Shown: positions 36,742 through 48,900 of the stretch, one piece after another
Numbering within the stretch: position 1 is the first letter of the stretch
How the letters are laid out: every line of letters starts with the position of its first letter
Source: Neurospora tetrasperma FGSC 2508
Taxonomy: Eukaryota > Ascomycota > Sordariomycetes > Sordariales > Sordariaceae
NCBI RefSeq assembly: GCF_000213175.1
Contig: NW_009799179.1
Location: 7,892,059-7,956,058, forward strand
Reading direction: 5' to 3'
Length of the DNA: 64,000 nucleotides
Notes under the pieces: generated by a model
Told to the model about the DNA's origin: nothing
The model's input: the letters and a program-made list of their open reading frames with translations, nothing else
The model's database searches: none
Program-made: the position numbers and the translations under genes

Positions 36742-37268
36742 GCTCTCTTGATCTTGGGCTTTGGTCTGCGATGTTGATGTCGTTGTTCCCTTTGTTGTTT
36801 GTCATGATTTATGATTTTCTTTTCGCTTTGGGTGTCGCGCGATGATAGATTGGATCCGAAATTTCTTTACGTTTACTAGTTGAATCAATGTCCTCCATTA
36901 CTATCAAATATCTCTTACGCTCTGGCTACTGGGTCTATATCTCTTCTAAGCCCAGCCCTCACTCATCAGCACTGTTCACAATAACTCGCGTAACTCTTTC
37001 TATATCGTGGTGTCCCTAACTGGTCAACACTCCGACTTATACTCGGACAGGACCGAGTACCGAGTAATACCAATCTACAAGGGCGGGAAAGTAACCATGC
37101 ATTTGATCTTCTTCACATCCAAATATGCCCTTTTCCATCCAGTGTTCTCCACCACGAGTAAATCTAAAGTGTCACAATATCCAATGCTATCGCCAACCAC
37201 ATCGCAGCATCTCTTCCACTGTCGGTGCGTGAACATAAGTGCATCTGAAAAGCCCAACATTCAACAAA
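36742..37268. other. intergenic
   Basis: The monooxygenase 3' flank and tRNA upstream region. Nothing coding is seen. Confidence 0.6.
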
Positions 37269-37366
37269 GCCCGATTAGCTCAGCTGGTTAGAGCGTCGTA
37301 CTAATATCTTGTTTGCGAGATATCAAGTCCATGCGAAGGTCAACAGTTCAATCCTGTTATTGGGCA
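37269..37366 (+). tRNA. tRNA-Ile (AAT), with intron
   Basis: Same 74-nt mature body as the copy at 1721-1821: acceptor GCCCGAT/ATTGGGC, loop CTAATA with anticodon AAT, T loop TTCAATC. The intron after position 37 is 24 nt rather than 27. It ends with the same GATATCAAGTCC but differs in the middle. A T-run follows directly (37371-37380), as expected of an RNA polymerase III terminator. Confidence 0.92.
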
Positions 37367-38027
37367 AGTTTCTTTTTTTTGCGGTATTTCCCAAAAAAAA
37401 ATTGCGTTCATGTGTGTGTGGATCCTCTCGTTGATCTTATCTAGTGGCGACTTTACTTTTTCTTTGTTTTACTAGCCAAAACTAGTCGCACGATGTAGCT
37501 TATTAATTGTGATGTGTGTGTAAGTCGAGCGGACGAAAAGGTTAGTGGTGTATGTGTATATGCATGAGGAAGGAATGAACAGGTAGAGGGAACAGAAGGA
37601 CGAACGAAGGAAACAGATGATGTCAACGGAGAAGATGTTAGTTACATGTGCAAAACTAAACAGAGATGGATGGCAAGATTAAGTCGGCCAGAATTGGCAA
37701 TGCTACAAAAATCACGAACGGTCGGTCCCGTTGCAAATAATCTAGATGCGGCTCCGAACAAGATGGTAGGAACTGATCCCTCAAATTCCATGTTCGATAC
37801 GATCGATCACCTTTGAACGATACACACATAATTATTCTTTTCTGCACCAGACATCTCTACGAAAAAGCAGACAAACAAAAAGGCGTAAAAGTAAAATAAT
37901 AACACTACCAAGTTTTTATCGGAGTGCTTTTCTGAGAGCACATCTATCTGACTGAGCAACAGGCACTAAGAACCTCAAGGAATAGAGAAAAAAAGGTAAG
38001 AGGAAAAAAATCAAAAAGATATTGAGA
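37367..38027. other. intergenic between tRNA genes
   Basis: AT-leaning DNA with A-runs. No gene is seen. Confidence 0.6.
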
Positions 38028-38119
38028 CTCGGATACCGGGAGTCGAACCCGGGGCTGTTGAGAGAGCAGTCACTCCTGAGAAGTGAGAGTCAACGATGTT
38101 ACCGCTACACCATACCCGA
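38028..38119 (-). tRNA. tRNA-Glu (CTC), with intron
   Basis: On the minus strand, acceptor TCGGGTA pairs with TATCCGA. The anticodon stem GTTGA/TCAAC encloses loop CTCTCA with anticodon CTC at 34-36. A 21-nt intron follows position 37, and the T arm is CCGGG-TTCGACT-CCCGG. Removing the intron leaves about 71 nt. Confidence 0.9.
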
Positions 38120-38831
38120 TTGAACTGATATGGTCCGATTTGATTGATGAAAAGACGTTTGCGAGTTGGGGGCTATGTAGCAGATAATGAAAAAAAAAAT
38201 CTTTTTTTTTCTCGTTGGTGTGGGGCGGTGGGCTGCTTACCTAGTGGTTGTAATGTGGGGACGGGGCGATCGGGGTTTCTACTATGTAGATCCAGCTAGG
38301 TCCGTGGTTCGCTGGGTAAGGGCTGGTATGATAGGTTGTAGCAGGATGGGAAAATCATCGTGAATACGGCATGATGCTTAAAAAGTCAAGGTACAGAAAG
38401 AGGCAAACGTGGCGAGCGTCGTAGTGGATGAAGAACGTGATTCGAACTTGAGTTTTCTGGGAACCGCATTCTGGTGGTCTCATAGCGTCTGATGATTGGT
38501 TTTCGGAGATTTGAAAACTCACGGTTAATTTGTCAAGATGGCAAATATGATGTGATACAAGATGTATGTATATGTCTATGTAGGATGATATGTCTATGTG
38601 TGTACACAGTATTCTAAGAGTAGTAGGAAATGTCTAGCGAGACAAAAGAAACAACCACTACCAAGCAAAAAGCCACCACCTAGGTCTAGAAGCCAAGTCT
38701 ATAACAAACAAGCAATCAGAAAGCCAATCAAACACCCATGAGCTCTGCAGCTCATATGAATCCCCGATTGTTCTTCAAACATCGCACCACCTCAGCGAAA
38801 GGTTGATTTATCAAAGTCCTAAGCTAGCCGC
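38120..38831. other. intergenic
   Basis: The 3' flank of the FAD-linked oxidase gene and upstream DNA of the tRNA. No gene is seen. Confidence 0.6.
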
Positions 38832-40397
38832 TTAAGGGTAGCTAGTAGGAAGGGGGTTGTGGAATCCAAAGACGGACGAAGGGTCATACTGCTTCTTGAG
38901 CTTCGCAAGACGGTGGAGCTTGTTGCGGCCGTACATTTGCTCGGGAGTCTCGTCGCCGTGGGCGTAGTTGACGTAGACGGTGAGGCCGTTGTAACCCGAG
39001 GTCTTGGCGTAGTCGTTGCGGAGCTCGCGACCCATGGCGTCAGCGACGGTCTCAACTGGGTTACCGGGGGCGTCCCAGCGCATCTGGATCATGCTGTGGT
39101 AGGAATTTTGTTAGTGAGTGGTCAAAGTTGAGAAGAATGGGGTAAAGGCAACTTACACATAGGTGGTAGCGTCTCTCCAGGGGTAGGCAGTCTCGGAGTC
39201 AGGCACGGCGACGACGGCTTGGTTGGGCCAGGTCTCAAGGACAACGGCGGAGGATTGTGCGGCGGGCTGCTCGTTCCAGAACTTGGCGAGCTTGTTGAAG
39301 GTCTTGACCCAGGTGTTGGCGTCGTGACGGCGGAGGTTGACACCGTAGATGTCGAAGACCTGAGAGTTGGCGCAGACCTCCTTGTCCAAACCCAGGGCAG
39401 TTTCCTTGCTCATCCTCTTCCAAGGGATGGCCTTGATGTCCTTGTACCAGGGGTTCAAACGAAGGAGCGGCTGCATCCACCTGCGGGCCTCGGCCTCGGA
39501 GCCGCCGGCGTAGGTGCTGCTGACGATAATGGTGGGCTTCTCGGTGGTCTGGTTGTAGGACATGATGGTCTCGACGGTCAGGCTGGGCGGGAGGTACATG
39601 TTGGCGACGGTGTTGAAGAGAGTGACGTTCTGCTCGGGCTCGTAGATGAGATCGAAGCTGATGATGTCACCCATGGACTTGTGCATCTTGTAGGTAGCCT
39701 GGGTAATGATGCCAAAGTTGGCACCGGCACCACGAATACCCCAGAAGAGTTCAGGGTTCTTGGTCTTGGAGGCCTCGACAATGTCGCCGTTGGCAGTGAC
39801 CATGCGGACGGACTCGAGAGCATCAATGACTAGACCGTGAACACCGTCAAGACGGCCAATTCCGGCGCCAATGGTGGCGCCAATCATGCCAACGCAGCTG
39901 CAGGTACCAGTCTGGACTTGATAGCCAGCATCAGAAACAACCGGGAAGACATCAGCGAACACGACACCGGGGCCGATGGTTACAGTTTCACGTTGCTTGT
40001 CAATCTTGACATCCTTGAAGTGGCTGAGGTCGATGGCCAGACCTTCCTGACATTTGCCAAGGGAAGTACCATAGCCGTGGCGGCCACCAGTAGCAAGGAA
40101 GGGGATGTTGTGCTGCTTAGCCATCTTAACCAAGGACACGATATCAGCCTCGGTGGTGGGCGTGATGGCGGCCTGGTACGAGGGCGGGCGGTAGACGTCC
40201 CAACGCTCCGTGACACTGAAGAAGTCTCCCGAACCGGGGAAGTGCACCGCGGTGGTGTTGGACAGTACCGGGGTAGTGTCACCAATAATGGTTCTCATGT
40301 CCGCCCCCTGGCGGCGGTAGGCGTTGGTCGCAGGAGAGGCATTGATACCCCCGGCAAGAAGGGCCGAGGTGAAGAGAAGGGAGGAAGACAGATGCAT
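38832..40397 (-). CDS. secreted FAD-linked oxidoreductase (berberine-bridge type), copy 1
   Basis: Exons 39157-40397 and 38832-39093 give 500 aa; the 63-bp intron rejoins TTYV|MIQMRW. A signal peptide (MHLSSSLLFTSALLAGG) implies secretion or endomembrane localisation. The FAD_binding_4 (PCMH) domain shows PFLATGGRHGYG, whose His is the likely covalent FAD attachment site, and CSCVGMIGATIGAGIGRLDG. The C terminus YVNYAHGDETPEQMYG...LKKQYDPSSVFGFHNPL is the BBE motif. Such enzymes oxidise alcohols or C-H bonds with O2 and often perform late dehydrogenation of natural products. It would be srdI by map order (unconfirmed) and marks the right edge of the nine-gene cluster. Confidence 0.9.
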
Positions 40398-42762
40398 CTT
40401 GAAGTCTTTGGTAGAGTTTTCAAGGAAGGTCGCTCAAGATTGTTAGGTGGCTGGTTGCTGGAAAGAGGCTGAAGGGGCTTTTGATGCTTTGGTGTCTGAG
40501 TGATGAAGGGATGAGTGGATGCTGAGATGATGATGTGAGTGATGATGAGAATTGTCGTCGAGAATGGGAGAAACAAGTCTTCCTTTATACATGGAGATCA
40601 CCATTGTGTTCTTCGTCTTCAACACCCATATTGGGTGGATGATGAGAGCATCACGGAAACACCGAGCATCTGAGCAGAGGTGTATGCCCTCCTGGCCACA
40701 TACGGTGATTCTTCAACATGAATCATAATGTCGATGTTGTTGAAGCTATCACGACAACCCTGGTGTGTCTGTGAGGCATATGCCATTCTAAGGTGGTTAA
40801 CCTGCTTGAGGTAAACTCCATCATGATATCTGTCGTAAGCGTTTCAACGCAGGTACGAGGCACCGAGTGGTTCCATGACTGAGTGTCCATTGGCCCACAG
40901 TCTCAAACCATAATGAGATTGACAGTGTAACAGGTCATGAGCCCCAAGTGTGGATATTGATACCACCCGAACCGAAACTCCCTTAACCCATTGTGTATGA
41001 GAGGCACAGATAGCTTGTGGATGAGGCTCTCACCTTCTCGGCCTAACTCGGAATGGAGCAGAGGGGAGCTGACACTGGACAAGAGAGAACAGCCTCAATG
41101 CAGGAACAAGTTGCTTGCAGATACCACAACCTGAACACAGTCGCCAGTGAGAATGCTTTGAGGGGCATTGGCTTTCTTGGTAGCGTACATCTCATAGGTG
41201 AGAAGGTTGTGTGAATGAGAAAGCATCCAAGAAACTTCTTTCCGTCCCCAGTCGCCATGGTTTTCGGTCAGCGTGGAAACGTAACAGAGAGGCTAAAGCT
41301 ATCAAACCTACTGACCTTTGTCCTAATCTGGCTGAAAGTAAACAAAGGTACGCTCTGCCTCAAAACCTCGGCCGTACTCTTGTGTGAACTGTGTGTGGGC
41401 TGATGGTGAATCACGTCGAACGTGAGTGTCATCTGGGGTTCCAGATGGCCAATGGGTGGATACCTCTAGTTGAAGGAGCATTAAGGTTGATGGGCTGGAC
41501 ATCCCACAGCACCATCCAGTCTCAATTTGGTGTCAAGCTAAACCGGGTCTTCGGGTCATCTCTGGTGTGGAAGATTCGGAACTACACTCTTGTCGCCTTG
41601 GCAGGGCAGAGCAACAGAAGTTGGTCGTACGATCTAGCCGCAGTGCAGCGGCCCTGACACTGACAGCAACCCATATCTCAGGCTTGTGTCGATGTCCATG
41701 ATTGGTATTATGCCAGATGGAGTTAACATGGCCGGATCGACTGGGTTTGGATCTCTGCCACGTGCGACAAGATTCACTGCTGTCGTCGACGCCTCTCGTG
41801 GCATCGCGGCTTGGGAATCGTTCCAACGTACTGGTGGTGGTCAGGAAGCTATGATGATTCGTCTCGTTTGTCGCGTTTGTCCGTGACTGTGCTCGTCTGT
41901 GGCATGCTTGGATCGTGGATTTTACCAGACACAGGAAAAGGTGTTGTGTCGTCGAACGTGTTGCGGCGGCACAGCTCAGGGCACAGCTTGCCAGGCTGAT
42001 GCCAGTGTAACCCACCTAATACAACCACTAGAGGTATCGATAAGCCCTGAAGCTCCACCATCTCAGCTCCCCATCGGCCCGCCGCCATAAGCTGTCCTCC
42101 CAACTTTAGGAGTCTACTAGGCCTTTTCAGACTGTGTAACGTACCTCTACTTGCCCAGTTCAGCCTTTAACAACATTGCCCGACAAAACTCTTCTTCAAC
42201 TCCACCAGATTCGATATGAGCAATGGCTACATACGTTCTAGAAAAGAAGCGAATCTGCTTATGCCTCACCCGACGATACGACGGCCAGGTAGCTTGGCAT
42301 GACTCATCAGGATTCATTCCCCCAAACCTCGACCAGCACTTTCCGTTTCTGTTCCGCAGTCAACATCAAAATACACTCGTCCACATCAAGAGATCGTAAA
42401 GAGATACGCATGGTGGAGTGGCGTCAAAGCTATCCTGTCATCTGGACAGAATCCGTCAAGCATTCCCGAGGATGCGGTTGGTTAAGCGCCATGGAGTTGA
42501 CACCTTCTGAGATGCTCCTCCTCCTCCAGACACTCCAAGACGGGAAATTGGGTGGTTTGGATGGAAAATATCATGATGGTGACTGAAAGTTGAATCATGG
42601 TGAATTGAAAAGGTCAAAGTGAAGTTGAGTAGTAAAGATGAGGGCCTCTTCACGCAGTTGAGAATCCATATAAACCATCGAAAGTGTCATGATTAAGGGG
42701 TTCTGTTCGACATCAACTCCTCATCATCTCATCACACGACAGCCTGACAAGAAGCAGTCAAA
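40398..42762. promoter_or_regulatory. 2.4-kb divergent region between two FAD-linked oxidases
   Basis: No supportable coding sequence. It is the shared upstream region of the two oppositely oriented berberine-bridge-type genes. Confidence 0.45.
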
Positions 42763-44577
42763 ATGACTCGTCTACAACGCTTCGCTGTATCTTCAGCACT
42801 TCTTCTGCAATCCCTCGCTTTTGCTTCCCCGGAGCCATGCCTCAATGGACTCTGTCACTTCACCCGCAACAAGCTGGCAAGTAGGACAGTTGCCAGTGAG
42901 CTGGGTCCCCAGCTCTCGGCAAATTGCAATGTTTACGGCCCCGATGATACGCAGTTCGGGAATTGCACGGCTCGATATGACCCCTTCTTCACTCCAAAGA
43001 TTCAGATGGTGGTCCAGCCCGCCACGGAGGACGACGTCCCCAAGATTGTACATCCCCAGCCCTCTTTTTGTCACTCGTAACAAGAACTTGGCTGACTTCA
43101 ACCAGGTTCAATATGCTAGCGCCAATGGTATCCCTTTCCTTGCCATGGCTCGGAGACACGGCATGACAAGTACCTTGTCAGAGTTTGACGGTATGCAGAT
43201 TGACATGTCCCTCCTTGACAAGATTGAGATTCAGCCGGACGGAAAGAGCGCTATCCTCGGCGGCGGCGTGTTTGCCAAGAACATTATGGAAAAGCTGTGG
43301 GATGCTGGTTATGTTACCTGTAAGTCTTTCTGTCTGGGTTCTCTATATCCATAATGCTAAACCCTCTTAGCATCCGGCAGCACGTCCTGTGTTGGCCTCC
43401 TCGGTCCAGCTCTGGGCGGAGGCCGCGGCCGTCTCGAAGGCTACTACGGCGTCGTCAGTGACAGTTTCCTCAAGCTCAACGTCGTTCTCGCCAATGGCAC
43501 CGCCATCACCGTCTCCGAGACCGAGCACCCTGATCTCTTTTGGGCCATGAAAGGCGCCGGACACAACTTTGGCGTCGTCACCAGCCTGGAGATGAAGATT
43601 TACCCCCGCGGCGTCGACACCTGGTACTACAAGACTTATATCTGGACCCAAGATAAACTGGAAGCCGTATTCGAAGCATCCAACGCTTTCCACAACGACG
43701 GCAACCACGCCGGCCATCACCTCAAAGAAATGGCCTTCAACATGGGCAGCTACACCATGATCCCCAGCATCAGCGAGACCGAAGGCGTCATCTTTTGGTC
43801 CTTTGTCTACCGCGGCTCCAAGGAAGAAGCGCAGCCGTACCTGGATGCTTTTGACGCCATCAAGGCGGTCTCCACCGAAGACGGTAACGTCCCTTACCCC
43901 GAGATCCCTGGCGTGTCTGGCACCGGCATGAACAGCACGCTGTGTGACTACGGCTTGAACCACGTCCACTACCCTGCAGGCTTGAAGGTCTGGAACGTCA
44001 CTACCCAGCGCCAGATCTACGACCTGTACAACGAGAAGATCCGGGAGTACCCCGAATTCCAGCGTACGACCGTCAACATGGAGGACTACTCGCACGAGGG
44101 TGTCGACGCTATTGACCCTGACACTTCAGCTTATCCATGGCGCGATAGGGGTCTTCTCAGGTACGTCTTTATCCCTTCCCCTTTTATCCTCCTCTCCACC
44201 TTTCATCACTAGGTAGTGAGTCACACTAACACCATGTCCAAAGCTTCATCGCCGTAACCTACGACCCCAACCCCGCTCTTGACGAAGCCGCCATCGCATG
44301 GGCACAAGAAACCCGCGATCTCTGGAACGCCGGTGCGCCCGATCTTCTTCCTAGCACCTACGTCAACTACGCCCATGGCGATGAGTCGGCCGAGTCCATG
44401 TACGGTTACGAGCCCTGGAGGCTGGAGAAGCTCCGCGGATTGAAGGCGCAGTATGATCCGGATAACCTGTTCAGCTACTACAACCCTATCATCCCAAACA
44501 TGAACCCTAGGTCTACGCATGAGTCGAACTTTCAGGGTCGTCAGATTGGCGCCAAGTCGAGGAGCCGTGGGCAGTAG
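42763..44577 (+). CDS. secreted FAD-linked oxidoreductase (berberine-bridge type), copy 2
   Basis: Four exons, 42763-43047, 43106-43319, 43371-44160 and 44244-44577, give 540 aa. Signal peptide MTRLQRFAVSSALLLQSLAFA. The FAD domain has PFLAMARRHGMTSTL (usual GG replaced by MA before the RHG His) and TSCVGLLGPALGGGRGRLEG, with Cys in the second covalent-attachment position. The C terminus has YVNYAHGDESAESMYGYE and LKAQYDPDNLFSYYNPI. It shares fold and BBE C terminus with copy 1 but is clearly diverged and has three extra introns in different places, so it is not a recent duplicate. Its membership in the cluster is uncertain; it could act on the exported product. Confidence 0.9.
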
Positions 44578-45982
44578 AATGAATGGATAGGTACGGGATT
44601 TCCATAGATGATGGATTTTTCTTTTTTTGGTGACGAGGATCTAGTCTAGATGCGGAGGTTGCAGCTGCTCTTGATTTGTTTCTTTTGTGTTTCCTGATTG
44701 GTTTGGGTGGTGTGATAGACTTGATAGATATAGGCGTTTATATATTCATGGCTTTTAGACATTGGAATAGATTAGAGTTATTGTTTCAACCTCGCAAAGC
44801 CACAGTTTCAGTCCAGTGAGGGTGTCATAAGTCATCCCGCCCTCAACCAACGGGAAGGCAGATCTTCATATGGTGGGAGCGAAACAGATTGGCGACCCTC
44901 CACGCTCGAACCGTTTTGCTGGGATATGTCGTGAACCATCCATGACCTGCCCTAAACAAGACCTCTATTCCACCTTCGTGATAGTTCATGCACTTCTCTG
45001 TCTATTGAGCAGATCGTAATGCCTTGTGGTTGATGTGGTAGATGTCGATTCAAGGATGTCGCGGCACCCCGCTGGACGTTTCTCAAAGTCCAGCGAGAAC
45101 GTTGTTCAACTTAGGCAAACGCTTTCCGTTAAAGGTGCTTTAGCTTTAGCGACGTTTCAGCGGCCTACAGCAGTTAATCACTAACACTTACAATATCGTC
45201 CCTTCCTTCCGTAAAAATCTTAGCGCCAACATTTGACTCCACTAATAAAGGTAGAGGTACCCACCATTTTACCCCACTGACTGGAACGTCCTCGGTGAGC
45301 TCCCGCGCTTCGCCGCCAACTTCCCCAATCCCTTCCATCAACACTCATCGTAAACCTGAAACCAGATCTCTGTGAAGCAACCCAATCCGACTCCATTAAT
45401 GAGAAACTTCACACGTGAACCCAATCGATCGAAAAACGCCACCTACCATACCTAGCCACCGACAGTCCGCCCTACTCTGCTTAGCTACCTAGCTAGACAT
45501 GACAAGCGACGACGCCGTACACACACGATCTCCGCATCACGACACATGTGTCACCACTTAACACCGAGAGCATTTACCAATTTGGTCGATTTGATCATGA
45601 TGCTTTACCTTCTTGAAGCTTGACGCACAGTCGTTCGATTACTACCTACCCACTTGATGATACCTACCGTTGCTTTTGCACATGGACGGGGCGCGGGATC
45701 TAAATACGAAGGCTTCGCGATCACAATGCTACACTCTAGATGTCGGAGCTGAGTCTTTACGGTGACGACCAGCGAATCCCAGGTGCTGTATGTTTTTTCT
45801 CTCACTATTTGTGCACACCTGTTGACAACTTATTTGTAACCTTTCTTTTTGGCATTAAGTAACCCTTTGTCTTGACCAATTCCACCCATTTCCTCGCTTT
45901 GACACACTCATTGGAACCATCGTACCTAACCAGCCGCTGTGTACAATAACACCATATCCATTTCCAGTCCAAAACACCCTCC
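44578..45982. other. convergent intergenic, 1.4 kb
   Basis: 3' flanks of two converging genes. No gene is seen. Confidence 0.6.
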
Positions 45983-48900
45983 TCATTTGGACGCCGCCGG
46001 CGCGACAATATTCGAGAAACCTAAAAGAGAGGGCATCAGTGTCAGCAAAAGGACCTCATCCAAAAGTCAAAAAGAGGGATCAATAACAACAGACCTGAGT
46101 ACATGCTAGCTACCGTCAGGCTCGAATCAGTAATTAGCATCCCCCACTTGATAGCCTTGCCCTTCGGGGTTTCATCAAAGTAGTTGGCTGCCACAACAGC
46201 TACAGCGCCCCCGACGCTCGCGCCCGTCTGGAGAATGTTACCCCAGCGCGGCTTGGACCAGCATCCGGGCACGCAACCCGTCATGGCGGCAGCGCCAATA
46301 TTCAATGCGCACCCGCCAACACAATGCGCCACTTTGTTCTGAGCCTGGTACTGTCTCTGTTTATCCATCTCGTCGAAAGGTAAGTCCATATTCGCAATCC
46401 GAGCATCGGTGACTGCCTTCGTGATGTCCATGTAGGCCTCCACCATGACACCGACCACAGCGACGGAGAGGCCAGCACTCATGCCGAGGTTTTGGCCCTA
46501 CAGAGTCCCCATGGTTAGCAAAGGGCTGTTGCGATAGAGAGAGAGGGTAGATTTCCACTTACCAGGTTGGCAATATCCTTGGGATCTTTGTTGGCCTTTT
46601 CGACCGAAGATGTGATATAACTGCTTCCCTCACCAATCATGCTACCCAAGGCAACCAGTGCAGTAACAGTTTTGAAGGCGACCATCTTGCGTCCTATGGG
46701 CTCCTCGGCTCTTCCGGCTTGGTAGACGATGAGGCCGTTCGTGACAAGCTTGAAGAGGCCACCCACGATGCTCATCCAGTCATTGAAGGAACTGTTGGAT
46801 GTTTCCTCGGTCTCCGGCGCTGCCCCTTGCTTTTCGTCGTCTTTTTGGCTGATGCTTCCATAATCTGCCATGACCATCATAACCATAGGATTAGTATCCT
46901 CTGGCCTGGATGGTCCGGGATATCTTGCCGCAAGCACTGCTTGGTTCCTCGTGTCTTGGAAGCTGGTGTACAAGGGCTCCATCTCGATCCTTTCGGCCCA
47001 TCCTGGGCGGAAGGGGGCACAGGCGGATGTCTTGACCTGGTCCAATACCGCAAAGGTCATGAGGTCCAACAGGACGGCTGAGCCATAGGTTGCAAAGTTG
47101 ATCAGCGAGAACTCCTGCCCGGTCCAGTCCTCCCAGACGTCTGTCAGGCCCGGGATTGTCCAGGCCTCGGTAAGGAGCCCAGGGATGACGTGGATCACGC
47201 GGATGATGCAGTCAACTGCAATGAGAATCGTATCCCGTGTGGCGTGGAACAGCGTCCGGGAGGCCTTTTTGATGGCAGAGATGATGATGCCCAGCATTTG
47301 CTTGGGGTTGAGCAAGGCCTCGGTGCCGCTGGTGGCGATGTTTTCAATGATTTGACCAAAGGCCGTCAGGAAGACTTCTAGAAGGGCGTCGCCTGTCATG
47401 CCAATAGCCTCGGCGAGGGAGGTGATGTCTGGAAGTTTGAAATCAGGCAAAGACTCGGAAAGGCCCTCGCTAACTCCCTCGAGGATCCACGACAGAGGAT
47501 TGAACTTGAGGATGAGCTTGACGATGGGCGAATTGAGGATTCTCTTGATGAAACGCTCGATTGTCGTTTCTTGACGGGGCGCCTGGGGTTCTTGAAGCCT
47601 CTCAACTGAACCAAAGATCAATGTCTCGGCGTCATTGAAAAGGTCTTCGAGGCTTGAGCGATTGATAGCGAGGAATCGCTCGAGGACGGTAAGCGATCCA
47701 AGAGCCACATCTTTGAGTTTCTGCACCGGTTGTCAGTTATTTTCCACAGAGCATCATGATGAAGAGTCACTAACGCTTTGAATAGCTGGGATGTGCTTCC
47801 CGAAGTCCAGTCCGAAGAATTCCATCATATTGGTATCGAGAACATTGTCAAGGAAACCTACCACGGACCGGACGAGAGCGGCGGTATGTTTAACGACAAA
47901 GCTGAGAACCTTGCCCTGGATCCTCAAGTAAATGCGCAGAACCTTGGCGCCAACTTTGACGACGAACTTGACTGTCTGCTTGACAACCGTCTTCAGGAAT
48001 TCGAGGGCATCACCAATGTACTCGACAGCGACATCAACAGCCTTTTCGATCCACGATTGCTCCCCTCTTTGAACATGAGCACCTTTTTCGCTGGTCTGAG
48101 CAGCAGCACCGTGCCACTCGACGAGCGTTGTTTCGGATCCAATGGACGATGAATTGTCCTCCACATTGTAATTCGGGCCACTGTCCCTCGTTCCACTACG
48201 CAACGTATCAAACTGGGAAAGCAAACTCGCAGATGCCTCCAGGCGGTCCTCCGACACACCAGCAAACAGAGGCTTCCCAGTTGTCCGGGAGGTCAAAGAC
48301 ATCATATCTTCCTTGCTGCGAATGCTCGACATCATTTCCATGACACGCGAAGACATGTTGATGGAGCAGCTGAAGGGCGTGCTCTCAACGAACCTTTCGA
48401 GGCTAAGTTCGAGAGAGGAGATGCCAAGGTGATCGGGCGCTGCGGTGACGATGTCAATCTGGCCCGCGGCGTTGGTTTTGACCACCGTGGGCCGCATCCG
48501 GTTGAGACGATAGGCCAGGTCGTTAATCTTGACAAACACTGGCTCTGACTTCAACGATACGGGATACCCTTCAGGCACGGGGTCGCCGGTCGCCTTACTC
48601 AAAAGCGTGATGGTGGTGACATACTGGTTTTCCTTGGCTAACGTCCCGGGACCTTGGACCTGGAGATCGGTGGATATCCAAACACCGGTTTTGCTGTCGC
48701 GAGCCAGATGAGAGATTTGGTTGTCCCGCTTGGTAGTATAGATGAACTCGATGGCGTCGATCTGCTTGTTGTAGTGGCAAGCAATCTGGGCCACATTGGT
48801 CCGGACAGGGAGGCCGGAGCAGTTAAACGTGGGGAGACCAAAGTTTGTCGCGTCTCGCTCGCCCTCGATGAGGTAAAGCTCATCGTCCTCGGAGACGGCT

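Noticed and set aside
43367-44095. 242-codon frame antisense to the second FAD-linked oxidase
   Set aside because: It is a codon-bias shadow of the real exon; the sense strand has the BBE motifs and consistent splice phases.
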